From assembly GCA_963782885.1 (NCBI GenBank), contig CAWALL010000014.1, positions 62,001 to 126,000 on the forward strand: DNA of 64,000 nucleotides. The letters are read 5' to 3'. This DNA is from DATAOG01 sp963782885. Its GTDB lineage: Bacteria > Pseudomonadota > Alphaproteobacteria > Geminicoccales > Geminicoccaceae. Numbering within the stretch: the first letter of the stretch is position 1; each line of letters begins with the position of its first letter. Position numbers and translations under genes: made by a program. The notes beneath the pieces are model-generated. The model ran no database searches. It worked only from the letters and a program-made list of their open reading frames with translations, and was not told where the DNA came from. Below are positions 27,167 to 36,239 of this stretch, piece by piece.

Positions 27167-27667
27167 ATGGCCCTGAACTCAGTGCATGATCTCCTGATCG
27201 ACGAACTTAGGGACATCTACCACGCCGAGCGGCAGCTCGTGAAAGCCTTGCCGAAGATGGCCAAGGCCGCCAAGTCGAGCCAGCTGCGGCAGGCCTTCGA
27301 GCATCACCTTGAGGAGACCAACGGCCACGTCGACCGGCTCGAGCAGGTGTTCGAGAAGCTCGGCAAGGGCGCGCGCGGCCAGCGCTGCGAGGCGATGCAG
27401 GGCCTGATCGAGGAGGCCCAGGAGATGATCGACGAGATCAAGACCCCTGAGGTCCTCGACGTCGGCCTGATCACCGCCGCCCAGAAGGTCGAGCACTACG
27501 AGATCTCGGCCTACGGCTCGGCCTGCGCGCTCGCCGAATCGCTCGGCCAGAACGAGGTCGTGAAGCTGCTCAACGAGACCCTCGAGGAAGAAAAGCAGGC
27601 CGACGAGAAGCTGAACAAGATCGCGCTTTCCGACGTCAACCAGGCGGCGCTCAAAGTCGCAGCGTGA
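27167..27667 (+). CDS. Ferritin-like YciE/YciF-family (DUF892) protein
   Basis: The protein has 166 residues, all helical. Characteristic motifs: LIDELRDIYHAERQLVKALP near residue 10, HLEETNGHVDRLEQVFEKLG near 47, and AAQKVEHYEISAYGSACALA near 105 (E/H/Y ligands of a di-iron site). The family forms stress-induced di-iron four-helix dimers in the cytoplasm. Position after mbfA and the DUF1344 gene supports an iron or oxidative-stress role. A stem-loop follows the stop codon. Confidence 0.93.
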   Translation: MALNSVHDLLIDELRDIYHAERQLVKALPKMAKAAKSSQLRQAFEHHLEETNGHVDRLEQVFEKLGKGARGQRCEAMQGLIEEAQEMIDEIKTPEVLDVGLITAAQKVEHYEISAYGSACALAESLGQNEVVKLLNETLEEEKQADEKLNKIALSDVNQAALKVAA

Positions 27668-27698
27668 CCGACATCGGAAAAGGCTGCTGAAGCGGCTC

Positions 27699-27723
27699 GG
27701 GCCGGCGACGCGACCGCCGGCCC
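27699..27723 (+). terminator. GC-rich hairpin after the DUF892 gene
   Basis: A perfect 9-bp stem (GGGCCGGCG/CGCCGGCCC) with a 7-nt loop lies 31 bp after the stop. No T-tract, so terminator function is inferred from position. Confidence 0.45.
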
Positions 27724-27902
27724 CAGCCCGCCCCGCCCGGTTCTTGACCGCCGCCGACCTCCGGTGCGACCCGAACGTCGGAAGGCGCCAGGTCTTGTGG
27801 GAACGAACGGTAAACTCCAATTGTTTCTCTGGGAATATCGGGAGGATCCAGACGCGGGCGCCGCCTGACGCAGCGCCCGGTCGAGCCTAGGAGGTCGCGA
27901 CG

Positions 27903-28688
27903 ATGACGGGATGGATGGGTCGCGGGCCGGGTCGCAAGATCGCCGCCGCCCTCGTCCTGGCCGGCCTGCTCGCAGGCTGCCAGGAGGCGCCGATCACCGG
28001 CCGCAACCAGCTGATCCTGATGCCCGAATCGCAGGCGGAAAAGGCCGGCCTGCAGGCCTACCAGCAGATCAAGCAGCAGGAGCCGGTCTCCCACAATCCC
28101 CAGCTCAACCAGGAAGTCCAGGAGGTCGGCCGGCGGATCGCCGCGGTCAGCGGCCAGCCGGACTGGGACTGGCAGTTCACGGTGTTCGAGAATTCCGAAC
28201 CGAACGCGTTCGCGCTGCCGGGCGGCAAGGTCGGCGTCTATACCGGGCTGTTCAAGGTCGCCAAGAACCCGGCGCAGCTCGCCGCCGTGCTCGGCCACGA
28301 GATCGGCCACGCGATCGCCCACCACGGCGCCGAGCGGATGTCGACCGACATGCTCGCCCAGCTCGGCGCGGCCGCGGTCGGCATCAGCACCGGCAGTGCG
28401 GAATACGCCCAGCTCGCCGCCCAGGCAGCGACCCTCGGGATCACGCTGCCCTATTCGCGCACCCAGGAGAGCGAGGCCGACCACATCGGCCTGATGCTGA
28501 TGGCCAAGGCCGGCTACGACCCGCGCGAGGCGATCAAGCTCTGGGAGAACTTCGAGAAGCTGGGGGGCAAGCGGCCGCCCGAGTGGCTCTCGACCCACCC
28601 CTCCGAGGGCAATCGCATCGAGCGCCTGAAGCAGCTTATGCCCGAGGCGATGGCGGTCTACGAGCAGAACGCCAACAAGACCAGCTAG
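27903..28688 (+). CDS. M48-family zinc metalloprotease, lipoprotein
   Basis: The protein has 261 residues. The start follows CCTAGGAGGTCGCGACG. The N-terminus ends in the lipobox LLAGC (Cys near 26), so it is a lipoprotein. The catalytic HEIGHAIAHH motif is near residue 135, and the third zinc ligand is in ESEADHIGLMLMAKAGYD near 195. This matches LoiP/YcaL-type periplasmic M48 proteases (M48C) that take part in outer membrane protein quality control; no TPR domain is present. Confidence 0.93.
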   Translation: MTGWMGRGPGRKIAAALVLAGLLAGCQEAPITGRNQLILMPESQAEKAGLQAYQQIKQQEPVSHNPQLNQEVQEVGRRIAAVSGQPDWDWQFTVFENSEPNAFALPGGKVGVYTGLFKVAKNPAQLAAVLGHEIGHAIAHHGAERMSTDMLAQLGAAAVGISTGSAEYAQLAAQAATLGITLPYSRTQESEADHIGLMLMAKAGYDPREAIKLWENFEKLGGKRPPEWLSTHPSEGNRIERLKQLMPEAMAVYEQNANKTS

Positions 28689-28736
28689 CAGGCCGACACG
28701 ATCACAGAGCCTGAAGCGCCTGCATCCGGCCGTACA

Positions 28737-29240
28737 CTAGGGCCGACGGATCGCGCTGATCTTGCCGCTTCGTTCGAGGACCGCCTCGTGGACCGCGCTC
28801 AGTCCGGTCAGACCGGATAGTCTGGCCGCCTCCGCGATGTCGCCCTCGCTCACTCCTGCCCGCTTCATCTTCTTCCGATCGGGCTTGCCGTCCTGGAACA
28901 GCCATACCGGTGGCCCCTTCACCAACCGGCTGAACGTGTGCCAACGAGCGGACAGCTTGCTCGACATCCAAAATAGCAGAACGATCGCCACGGTGGCGGC
29001 CAAGGTCGGGAAGAACGGCGCGTTAGCCGTCAGGGCACGGCTGAGATTGGATCCGACGACGATCGCAAGGATGATGTCGAGGGCCGTCTGCTTGCCGAAG
29101 GCGCGTCGACCGAACAGCCGGATCAGGACGAGACCGAACACGAAGATGATCACCGCCCTGACGCTCATCTGCCACCACAGAATGTCGCCCTTGCTGCCAA
29201 TCAGGTGGTGGAAATCGCGGTAGAACTCGGACCAGTCCAT
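28737..29240 (-). CDS. DUF421/YetF-family membrane protein
   Basis: The protein has 167 residues from the ATG at 29240. Three N-terminal membrane helices include MSVRAVIIFVFGLVLIRLFG and the DUF421 signature GRRAFGKQTALDIILAIVVG-S. The soluble C-terminal part (WLFQDGKPDRKKMKRAGVSE) is the YetF-like domain. Function is not known; some relatives are sporulation or stress membrane proteins. It is 25 bp downstream of the DUF1264 gene on the same strand and probably co-transcribed. Confidence 0.9.
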   Translation of the reverse strand: MDWSEFYRDFHHLIGSKGDILWWQMSVRAVIIFVFGLVLIRLFGRRAFGKQTALDIILAIVVGSNLSRALTANAPFFPTLAATVAIVLLFWMSSKLSARWHTFSRLVKGPPVWLFQDGKPDRKKMKRAGVSEGDIAEAARLSGLTGLSAVHEAVLERSGKISAIRRP

Positions 29241-29265
29241 CGGAGCAGCCGTCGGGTCGGTCGGC

Positions 29266-29982
29266 TCAGTCCGAGAGGTCGCGCACGCCGTCCGGCCGCC
29301 CGTCCGCATTCGGGAACTCGGATTTCAGGTCGTTCACGCCCCGCTGCGGATGCGCCAGTTGCGCGAGATCCCGACGGGCCGCGCGCTTGGCGGCTTCGTC
29401 GATGCCCATGGCCGTTTCCAGATCGTCCTTCAGCCGCGGATCGACCTCGCCGTCCCGGTTGAATGACCACATCAGGTCGGGCTCGCCGAACGGCAGCGGA
29501 TGCGCCGCCCGGCCTACGCCGTCGTGCCGGCCGGTGTGCCAGGTATGCCAGGTCTTGCCGTAGCTGTTGACCAGCAGCTTCATCAGCGCGTGCTCGGCGG
29601 CCTGCGGCAGGCCGGGCGCGCTCAGCTGCCCCGACACCACTTCATAGTTGTGCGGGTGCCAGTAACCTTTCTCGTCCTCGGGCAGCCGCTCGAACAGCTT
29701 CTCGGAGATGATGTACTCGACGCCGATCAGATTGGCGTTTTCGCTGTTGCCGTCGAACAGCGCGCATTGGATGAACTCGGAATTGACCTGCTTGCAATAG
29801 TGGTGCGCCTCCATCTGCATGTCGGCCCGGCTCTTGGCGCAATGAAAGCCGACCACGTAGACGTCGAAGCCTTTCAGAGGCGATCGGTCCTGGAGGATGT
29901 GCGCCCCCGATTGCAACGTCGCGCGCCAGAGCGTCTTGGGATCGCCGGGCGGCTGGACGATGCGCTCGCGGGTCTTGGTCAT
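29266..29982 (-). CDS. DUF1264 (OBAP-like) family protein
   Basis: The protein has 238 residues. Family motifs: FDVYVVGFHCAKSRADMQME-AHHYCKQVN near residues 40-68 (conserved H-H-Y-C), QCALFDGNSENANLIGVEYI near 72, and KGYWHPHNYEVVSGQL near 105. DUF1264 includes plant oil-body-associated proteins; bacterial members are cytoplasmic with unknown role. It precedes the YetF-like gene in a probable two-gene unit. Confidence 0.88.
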   Translation of the reverse strand: MTKTRERIVQPPGDPKTLWRATLQSGAHILQDRSPLKGFDVYVVGFHCAKSRADMQMEAHHYCKQVNSEFIQCALFDGNSENANLIGVEYIISEKLFERLPEDEKGYWHPHNYEVVSGQLSAPGLPQAAEHALMKLLVNSYGKTWHTWHTGRHDGVGRAAHPLPFGEPDLMWSFNRDGEVDPRLKDDLETAMGIDEAAKRAARRDLAQLAHPQRGVNDLKSEFPNADGRPDGVRDLSD

Positions 29983-30254
29983 GCTCCGTCCTCCGGATCA
30001 GGTGCATCGGAACCACGCCGGGCACGAGGAGGCCCTCGCCGCGCAGATCGTGATGCTGCGCAAACGGGCCAATCCGGCGATCGTTCCGATCGGACCCGCA
30101 CGCGAATCCATCGTCCGGGAAGACCCCCTCGACACCGATCCGGCCGTGCAGCGGCTCATAGACGCTGTCGCTCGCCAGGCGATACAATCGGCCCACGATC
30201 CGCCGCACGCGGGAACCGGGTTTCCGGCCGGCGGCGCACTGGGGGGCAACGCAC

Positions 30255-31448
30255 ATGGCCAAGCGCATCGTCGTCTGCTGCGACGGCACCTGGAACGATC
30301 CCGACGACAAGACCCACATCCACTGGATCTTCGAGCACGCCCAGCGCCAGGACGCCGACCCCTTGCCCCAGGAGGTCGGCTACTTCGCCGGCGTCGGCAC
30401 GACGCCCGGCGAGATCCTGAGCGGCGGCGCCCTCGGCCTCGGCCTGTCCCGCAACATCCGGACCGCCTACCGCTTCATCCGCGACCGCTGGCAGCCGGGT
30501 GACGAGCTCTACGTCTTCGGCTTCTCGCGCGGCGCCTACACGGCGCGCAGCCTCTGCGGCTTCATCGGCCTGGTCGGCTGGCTCGACGCCGACGCCTGGG
30601 TCGATCCCGCCTACCTCTGGTACCGCTTCTCGCACCCCGGCCCCGGCGAGACCAGGCCGCCCTTGCTCGGCCGCCTGCTCGGCCCGTTCGTGCAAAAGCA
30701 CATGGCCCAGCGGATCGACGTGACCTTCCTCGGCGTGTTCGACACCGTGGGCGCGCTCGGCATCCCGTTCCGGACCGCCGACCTCGCGGCCGATCTCGGC
30801 ATCGACAAGGTCCTGGAGCGGGTCGGCCTGACCAAGCTCGGCGAGCTCGTCAGCACCTTCGAGGGCCGCATCCGGCACCCGATCGAGGGCTTCCACGACA
30901 CCGCGCTCGGACCTCAGGTCAAAAACGCCTACCAGGCGCTCGCGGTCGACGAGCACCGCGGCCCGTTTCTTCCCACTCTCTGGACCCAGGTGCCGCCGAC
31001 CTCGACGGTCGAGCAGTCCTGGTTCGCTGGTGTCCACGGCGACGTCGGCGGCAACTACCACGACCGCCCCGACGACGGCCACCTGGCAGCCGACACGCTG
31101 CTCTGGATGATGGGCAAGGCCGACCGCCCTCGGCCTCGATCTCGTCCCGGACGCCCTGCCGGAGCTGCGCGCCGCGGCCGATCCCCTCGGCGCCGCAGCA
31201 CGACTCGCTGACCGAGCTCTGGAAGTTCGCGATCGCGCTCGGCCCGGTCGAGGCGGTCAACCGCCCGATCGGCAACCCCGCGCGCCGCGCGGCCGATCCC
31301 GACCGGCCTCAAGTTCCCGCTGGTCGAGGCCAACGAGACGATCCACCCCTCGGTCCGCAAACGCCTCGGCCAACAGGTCGAGGTCCGCACCGAGCACGGC
31401 ACCAGCACCACCATCACCTACCAACCCGCCAACCTGCCGATCGCCTGA
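30255..31448 (+). pseudogene. DUF2235 alpha/beta-hydrolase-like protein, frameshifted at three points
   Basis: The first 290 codons are a well-kept DUF2235 domain, the fold of Tle1-type phospholipase effectors: KRIVVCCDGTWNDPDD at the N-terminus, the nucleophile elbow in YVFGFSRGAYTARSL (G-x-S-x-G, Ser near 95), VFDTVGALG and HGDVGGNY. After about 31125 the frame is lost. Reading with changes near 31128, 31192 and 31310 restores LVPDALPELRAAADPL, DSLTELWKFAIALGPVEAV and KFPLVEANETIHPSVRKRL, ending at 31448. A second copy of that C-terminal part lies at 35764-36082. It is probably inactive, or mis-sequenced. Confidence 0.75.
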
Positions 31449-31567
31449 GGGCTGGTATCGGCCCGAGCCGCGGGTCAGGCGGGTGACGCCGCCGGCTCGA
31501 CCTCGTCGAGCCCGGCCGGGGGCACCGCCTCCCGGAGGCGCTGAATAGCGAGGTGGGCACGCCGAGT

Positions 31568-31609
31568 CTGGATGGCGAAGCGGACTGTCCATAGCTCCGC
31601 CTGCTACCG
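31568..31609 (+). repeat. Dispersed ~42-bp element, copy A
   Basis: It starts CTGGATGGCGAAGCGGACTG and ends CCTGCTACCG. Two more copies lie at 40979-41020 and 41792-41832. Each holds a near-palindrome GGCGAAGC ... GCTTCGCC with 11-12 nt between the arms. Function unknown; possibly an operator or a trace of a small mobile repeat. Confidence 0.6.
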
Positions 31610-31726
31610 CCGCTTTATAGGCGACTGACACGGACCCCACGGCTTCCGCCGCGCAGCACCTCGCAGAGCTTTCGCGCCGGATGAGCCGGCGGTGCGAGCC
31701 TGCCCCTCCCGGCGGCCGCCGCACGA

Positions 31727-31807
31727 TCAGTCGGGCATGATCTCCGGCCGGTCGCTCGGAAACTTGGCGATGGTCGCCGAGCCGACGTTTAGATGCTGGG
31801 CGACTAG
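31727..31807 (-). pseudogene. Detached 3' end of the oxalate decarboxylase-like gene
   Basis: Immediately beyond the IS5-type element, this minus-strand frame reads VAQHLNVGSATIAKFPSDRP and stops at 31727. Removing the IS and one CTAG copy joins it in frame to the gene interrupted at 33115, giving the family-typical ending PPALVAQHLNV. Confidence 0.85.
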
Positions 31808-33114
31808 CAGGTTGCGGAAATAAGCATGCTATGCGGCTCATTTCCTTTTCTGGAAGTGTTAAACATGGCTTCGGCGGGCGTTTCCAGGCGTTCGGGGCGG
31901 CCGCTTGATCCCGCCACAGCGCCTTCGGGCCGGCGTCCGGGCATGGTCAGCCCGCCGCCAGCAGCTTGGGCAGCCGGACCAGGTTGCAGGCGGTCGCGGT
32001 CAGCGTGAACAGCCAGCCAACCCGCGCCGTGCCGCGATGCCGGGTCTTCCGGAGGCCGCCCACGGTCTTGATCCAGCCGAACGCCTCCTCGATCCGCTTG
32101 CGTACCCGCAGGCTCGCGGCATAGCCGGGGTGGCGCGTGGTCCGAGCGTCGATCGCCGAGCGCCGGCCGGAGGTATTCTGCGCGACGTGCGGGGTGACGT
32201 TGAGGGCCCGCAGACCGGCGACCAAGCCCGCCGCATCGTAGGCCTTGTCGGCGCCGAGGGTGGCGCGATGGCGGCCCGGCTGGCGACCCAGCATGGCTTC
32301 GGCGGCCTCCCGCTCGGCGGTGCCGGTGGCCGGCGTCAGCATGGCATCGACGATCAGTCCGTTGCGGTTTTCCATCAGCAGATGGCCCATATGGCAGAGC
32401 TTGGCCTCCTTCCCGCGCCCCTTGCGGTAGAGCCTGGCGTCGGGATCGGTGGTCGAGGCGTGCGTGTCGTTGCACCGTCGCTCGCCGTGGAAGTCGCGCT
32501 CGGCGTTGCGCCCCGCGTCGCCCGGCGGCGGCTCGCCGCCCGCTTCGGCCTTCGGCTTGAAGCTCTTCATGCTCGCAAACGCTTCGATCAAGGTGCCATC
32601 GACACTGAAGTGCTCGTCCGAGAGCAGTGCCCGAACCGCGGGCTGGCCCAGCACCGCCTGGAAGAACTGCGCCGCGACCTCGCCTTCCAGGAACCGATCA
32701 CGGTTCTTCGTGAACACCGTCACGTCCCAGATCGGCGCGTCCATCGCCAGGCCGACGAACCAGCGGAACAGCAGGTTGTAGTCGAGCTGTTCCATCAGTT
32801 GGCGCTCCGAGCGCACCGAATAGAAGGCCTGCAGCAGCAGCGCCCGCAGCAGCTTCTCGGGCGGGATCGACGGTCGGCCGAGGTCCGAATAGAGCTGGTC
32901 GAACGCGGGCGACAGCACCGTCAGCGCCTGGTCGACGATCGTCCGGATCGGCCGCAGCGGGTGGTCCTTGGGCACCCGCGCCTCGCAGCTCAGATAGCTG
33001 AACAGGCTCTCCGTCCGAACATCGTCGCCCCGCATCGCCAAATCCCACATCTGGTAGCTCCGCGCGCACACCCTACCAGATCAACCCCATCCCGCTACCT
33101 TTTTCCGCATCCTG
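31808..33114 (-). mobile_element. IS5-family insertion sequence, ~1.3 kb
   Basis: The ends are imperfect inverted repeats: CAGGTTGCGGAAATAAGC at 31808 and CAGGATGCGGAAAAAGGT read inward from 33114. Both ends are flanked by CTAG (31804-31807 and 33115-33118), a 4-bp target duplication. It carries one DDE transposase and has split a bicupin gene. The intact gene and matching duplications indicate a fairly recent insertion. Confidence 0.9.
31947..33035 (-). CDS. IS5-family DDE transposase
   Basis: The protein has 362 residues from ATG 33035 (MRGDDVRTESLFSYLSCEAR); a GTG at 33071 would add 12 residues. The N-terminal DUF772-like domain contains LLRALLLQAFYSVRSERQLM. The catalytic core shows FSVDGTLIEAF (first Asp), TLGADKAYDAAGL (second Asp) and RKRIEEAFGWIKT (Glu). 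It is complete, so the element may still be mobile. Confidence 0.93.
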   Translation of the reverse strand: MRGDDVRTESLFSYLSCEARVPKDHPLRPIRTIVDQALTVLSPAFDQLYSDLGRPSIPPEKLLRALLLQAFYSVRSERQLMEQLDYNLLFRWFVGLAMDAPIWDVTVFTKNRDRFLEGEVAAQFFQAVLGQPAVRALLSDEHFSVDGTLIEAFASMKSFKPKAEAGGEPPPGDAGRNAERDFHGERRCNDTHASTTDPDARLYRKGRGKEAKLCHMGHLLMENRNGLIVDAMLTPATGTAEREAAEAMLGRQPGRHRATLGADKAYDAAGLVAGLRALNVTPHVAQNTSGRRSAIDARTTRHPGYAASLRVRKRIEEAFGWIKTVGGLRKTRHRGTARVGWLFTLTATACNLVRLPKLLAAG

Positions 33115-34279
33115 CTAGGGCCGGCGGCGTGTGGGTCAGCCAGTCGGAGAGCGAGATGCTGGCGAAATGGTCGCTGCGGAACACGGCCAGGTATTGCAGA
33201 TCGGTATCGCCGACATTGCTGATATAGTGCCCGTTCTGGCGCCTGACGTAGCCGATGTCGCCCGGATTGAAATCCATCGTCACCGCCTTGGGCCCGGTGT
33301 CGAACACCGTCATGCGCCCTTTGCCCTTGATCCAGTATTGCCATTCGTCGGCGTTGGGGTGCCAGTGCATGTCGCGCAGCGCGCCGGGTCGCAGGGTCAC
33401 CAGCGCCGCCGCAATCCGCTCGGAGACCTTGAAGGTGCTGCTGTCGACGATCCGCACTTCGCCGCTCTCGTTCTGCTTGGTCGGCGGCATGGATCCCAGG
33501 GCGAAGGTGAAAGGTTGCGGCGGAAAACCCTGCGCGCCCTTGACCGCCGCCCGGTCGGCGGCGAGATCGCCTGGCAGCTTGCCCTGAAAGATGTACAGGC
33601 TGTGCAGCGGGATGCCGGCGAAAGTCTCGGCCGGCACGCCGAAATTCTCGGCGAGGATGTCGGGTGGCGTATGCGCCATCCATTCACTCAGTAGCAGGGT
33701 GTTGTCTTCATTGGCGGCACCATTGTCGAAGCAGATGACGAACTCGCAGCCGTCGGGATCGAGTCCCTGCAAAGAGTGCGGGTAGCCGGGCGGGAAGTAC
33801 CACAGGTCGCCTTCCTTCACGTCGGCGACATACGCCCGTCCCTGGGGATCGAACACGGTAACCCGGCAGTGGCCATATGTCATGAACGTCCATTCGGCGG
33901 CGAGATGCCAGTGCAGCTCGCGGATGCCTCCGGCGGTAAGGCGCATGTCGACCCCGGCGATGGTCTGCGAGATCGGAAAGTCGGCCTGTGTAACCTGACG
34001 AGCCCAACCGCCGTTCTGGATGCGCTTGGGCGCGTTGTTGAACGACGCCCAAAACATCGGCATGGCACCGACGTCGGTCGGTGGTGGCGACTCGGCCGAG
34101 GGAAACTGGCTAGCGATGGTCGAATTCTGCGGCCCCGGGTCGGTCAGGCTCGCCGGGTTGGTGGCATTGATCGCGCCTTGCGCCGGCTCATCCGGGTTGC
34201 CGAACTCGGCAGCTCGCGCCGCGGTCGTTGCCACGGCGCCTGCGGCGGTCGCTGCCAAAACGTCGCGTCTAGAGATCAT
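33095..34279 (-). pseudogene. Tat-exported bicupin oxalate decarboxylase-like protein, 3' end split off by IS
   Basis: The frame begins with a Tat signal (SRRDVLAATAAGAVA) and has two cupin domains. Domain 1: IRELHWHLAAEWTFMTYG and GYPHSL supply the His-His-Glu-His Mn site; domain 2: LRDMHWHPNADEWQYW and the GHYISN strand. The lid region reads ANEDNTLLLSEWM, where OxdC has SENST, so the lid Glu is kept. The IS5-type element sits at 33114, replacing the last 27 or so codons with a short foreign tail. The missing tail lies at 31727-31807. The product may still fold because both barrels are intact. The preceding upstream gene on this strand is an acyl-CoA dehydrogenase-like gene (64 bp). Confidence 0.85.
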
Positions 34280-34343
34280 GGCACCACCTCTGATGGAAGT
34301 GAGTCCAACTCCTCTTAGACGCTAGCAGGGGTTGGCGCCACGC

Positions 34344-35603
34344 TCAGGCGATGTCGAGGTCCGGCGGCAGGCCCAAAAGAAAGGCGCCGACGCTTTGCAG
34401 GTGTGCCTTGCGGCCCTGCAGCTGCTGGGTGACGGTGTGGAGGTCGCGAAAGCGGCGCTCGAAGTCGTTGCCGACGAAGATCGCCGTCGCGCCGGCGAGC
34501 TCGTAGGCGGCATCCGCCGCCGCCTTGGCCTCGTGGATCGCGAAGGTGGTGGCGAGGCGGATGCGCATGCGATCGGCGATGCTGAGCGCCTGCGTGGCCA
34601 CGACCGCCTGCCAGATGTCCCGCAGCTCGCTCAGCACGAAGGCCCGCGCCGCCCGGATCCGGGCCTCGGCCTGGGCGACCTCGTATTGCACCATGCCGGT
34701 GTCGCGCAGCGTCTGCCGTGCCAGCCGCGGCCGCTTGTCCACGGCCAGCTCGGTGAAGGCATCGAGCATCGCGCGGGCGATCCCGAGCGCGGTGCCGCAG
34801 AAGCCGACGGCATAAAGGCTGATCTGCGGAAACAGGTAGAGCGGCGCCTGATGCCGGCGCTCGGCCGGATCGTCGCGGATGAACGAGTGGTCGTGGCGGA
34901 CGAACAGGTCCTTGACCTCGTAGCTGTCGCTGCCGGTGGCGCGCAGGCCGATCACGTCCCAGGCGTCGGTCCAGGTCGCCGCGCCGGCCGGCAGCAGCAA
35001 CGTGCGGACGACGATCTCGCCGTCGGCGTCACGCCGGGGCGAGCCGTCGGCCTCGATCACGCTGGCATGGCCGCCGAGCCAGGTGGCGTGCCGGCCGCCG
35101 CTGACGAACGCCCAGCGGCCGGTCAGCCGGTAGCCGTCGGCCTCGACGATCGCCTCGGACCTGGCCCCCGGCCCCCAGGCCAGCACGGCCTCCGGATCGC
35201 GGCCCCAGACCTCCTGAGCGATCCCAGGGTCGAGGAACGCGGCCGACATCGCGCAGCCGTTGCCCTGGCACAGGCACCAGGCGGTGCTGGCGTCGTGCTT
35301 GGCCACGGCCTCGATCACCTGGAAGAAGGTCGGCGGGTCGGTCTCGAAGCCGCCGAAGGAGCGCGGCAACAGCAGACGGAACAGGCCTTCCCGGTGCAGC
35401 GCGGCCTGCAGCGTCGGGGTCAGGCGCAGGCTCCGCTCCGATGCCCCGGCCTCGGCCTCGATGGTCGCAGCGATGCGCCGGACCCGGGCGAGATGGTCCT
35501 CGCCGGGCGCCGCTGGCGCGGGTTGGCTGCCTTGCCGCGCCGCCCCCGACCCGACCCGGTCGCTGCCCGCAGGCGTCGGTTCGCTCGATCGCTTCTCGAA
35601 CAT
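34344..35603 (-). CDS. Acyl-CoA dehydrogenase-fold flavin monooxygenase (HpaB/DszC-like)
   Basis: The protein has 419 residues from ATG 35603. N-terminal helical domain (about 35-140) with LFRLLLPRSFGGFETDPPTF, then the middle beta domain (EADGYRLTGRWAFVSGGRHA) and a C-terminal four-helix domain of the acyl-CoA_dh_2 type (AYELAGATAIFVGNDFERRF, then RDLHTVTQQLQGRK). The catalytic Glu of true acyl-CoA dehydrogenases is not evident, and the RDxHT..QH-like region fits two-component monooxygenases that use reduced flavin. Its partner reductase is not in the window. Confidence 0.85.
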   Translation of the reverse strand: MFEKRSSEPTPAGSDRVGSGAARQGSQPAPAAPGEDHLARVRRIAATIEAEAGASERSLRLTPTLQAALHREGLFRLLLPRSFGGFETDPPTFFQVIEAVAKHDASTAWCLCQGNGCAMSAAFLDPGIAQEVWGRDPEAVLAWGPGARSEAIVEADGYRLTGRWAFVSGGRHATWLGGHASVIEADGSPRRDADGEIVVRTLLLPAGAATWTDAWDVIGLRATGSDSYEVKDLFVRHDHSFIRDDPAERRHQAPLYLFPQISLYAVGFCGTALGIARAMLDAFTELAVDKRPRLARQTLRDTGMVQYEVAQAEARIRAARAFVLSELRDIWQAVVATQALSIADRMRIRLATTFAIHEAKAAADAAYELAGATAIFVGNDFERRFRDLHTVTQQLQGRKAHLQSVGAFLLGLPPDLDIA

Positions 35604-35763
35604 GAGCCGATATAGCGCCGACCACGGGCGAAGTTGAAGGGCCGCGCGCTGGCGATCGTATCGCCATCGCCAGCCGCGCCGCGCGGCCGCCCCCGTTGCC
35701 ACCCTTACGGGTCACGCGCCGAGAGGCGGCAACGGCCCGAAAGCCTCAGGGATCACAGGGTTT

Positions 35764-36082
35764 TGGTCGTCGCCTCGACCTCCTCCCGGACGCGCTGCCG
35801 GCGCTGCGCGCCGCCGCCGATCCGCTGGCGCCGCAGCACGACTCCCTGACCGAGCTCTGGAAGTTTTTCATCGAGCTCGGCCCGATCGAGGCGGTCGACC
35901 GTCCGATCGGCAACGCCGCCCGCCTCGCGGCTGATCCTTCCGGCCAGAAGTTCCCGCTGGTCGAGGCCGACGAGACGATCCACCCCTCGGTCCGCAAACG
36001 CCTCGGCCAACAGGTCGAGCTCCGCAGCGAGCACGACACCAAGACGATCACCTACCACCCCGCCAACCTGCCGATCACCTGA
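35764..36082 (+). pseudogene. C-terminal fragment of a second DUF2235 gene
   Basis: About 105 codons in one frame match the end of the DUF2235 gene at 30255-31448: LLPDALPALRAAADPLAPQH, DSLTELWKFFIELGPIEAVD and KFPLVEADETIHPSVRKRL. The upstream part is missing. The similarity continues past the stop (GAGGGC, then GCCCGAGCCGCGGG), so a larger segment was duplicated. This copy has the undamaged frame where the other copy has indels. Confidence 0.8.
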
Positions 36083-36239
36083 GGGCCGGAATCCGCCCGA
36101 GCCGCGGGCCGAGCGTGATGGCGAGGAACCGCAACCGCTGCTCGACCCGGCCGAGGCTGAGGCCAGAGCGGACGACACGGGATCTACTCGCCGATGGTGC
36201 GGACCGGGCGATCTGCCGGACCGCTGAACCGGGGTTGAA

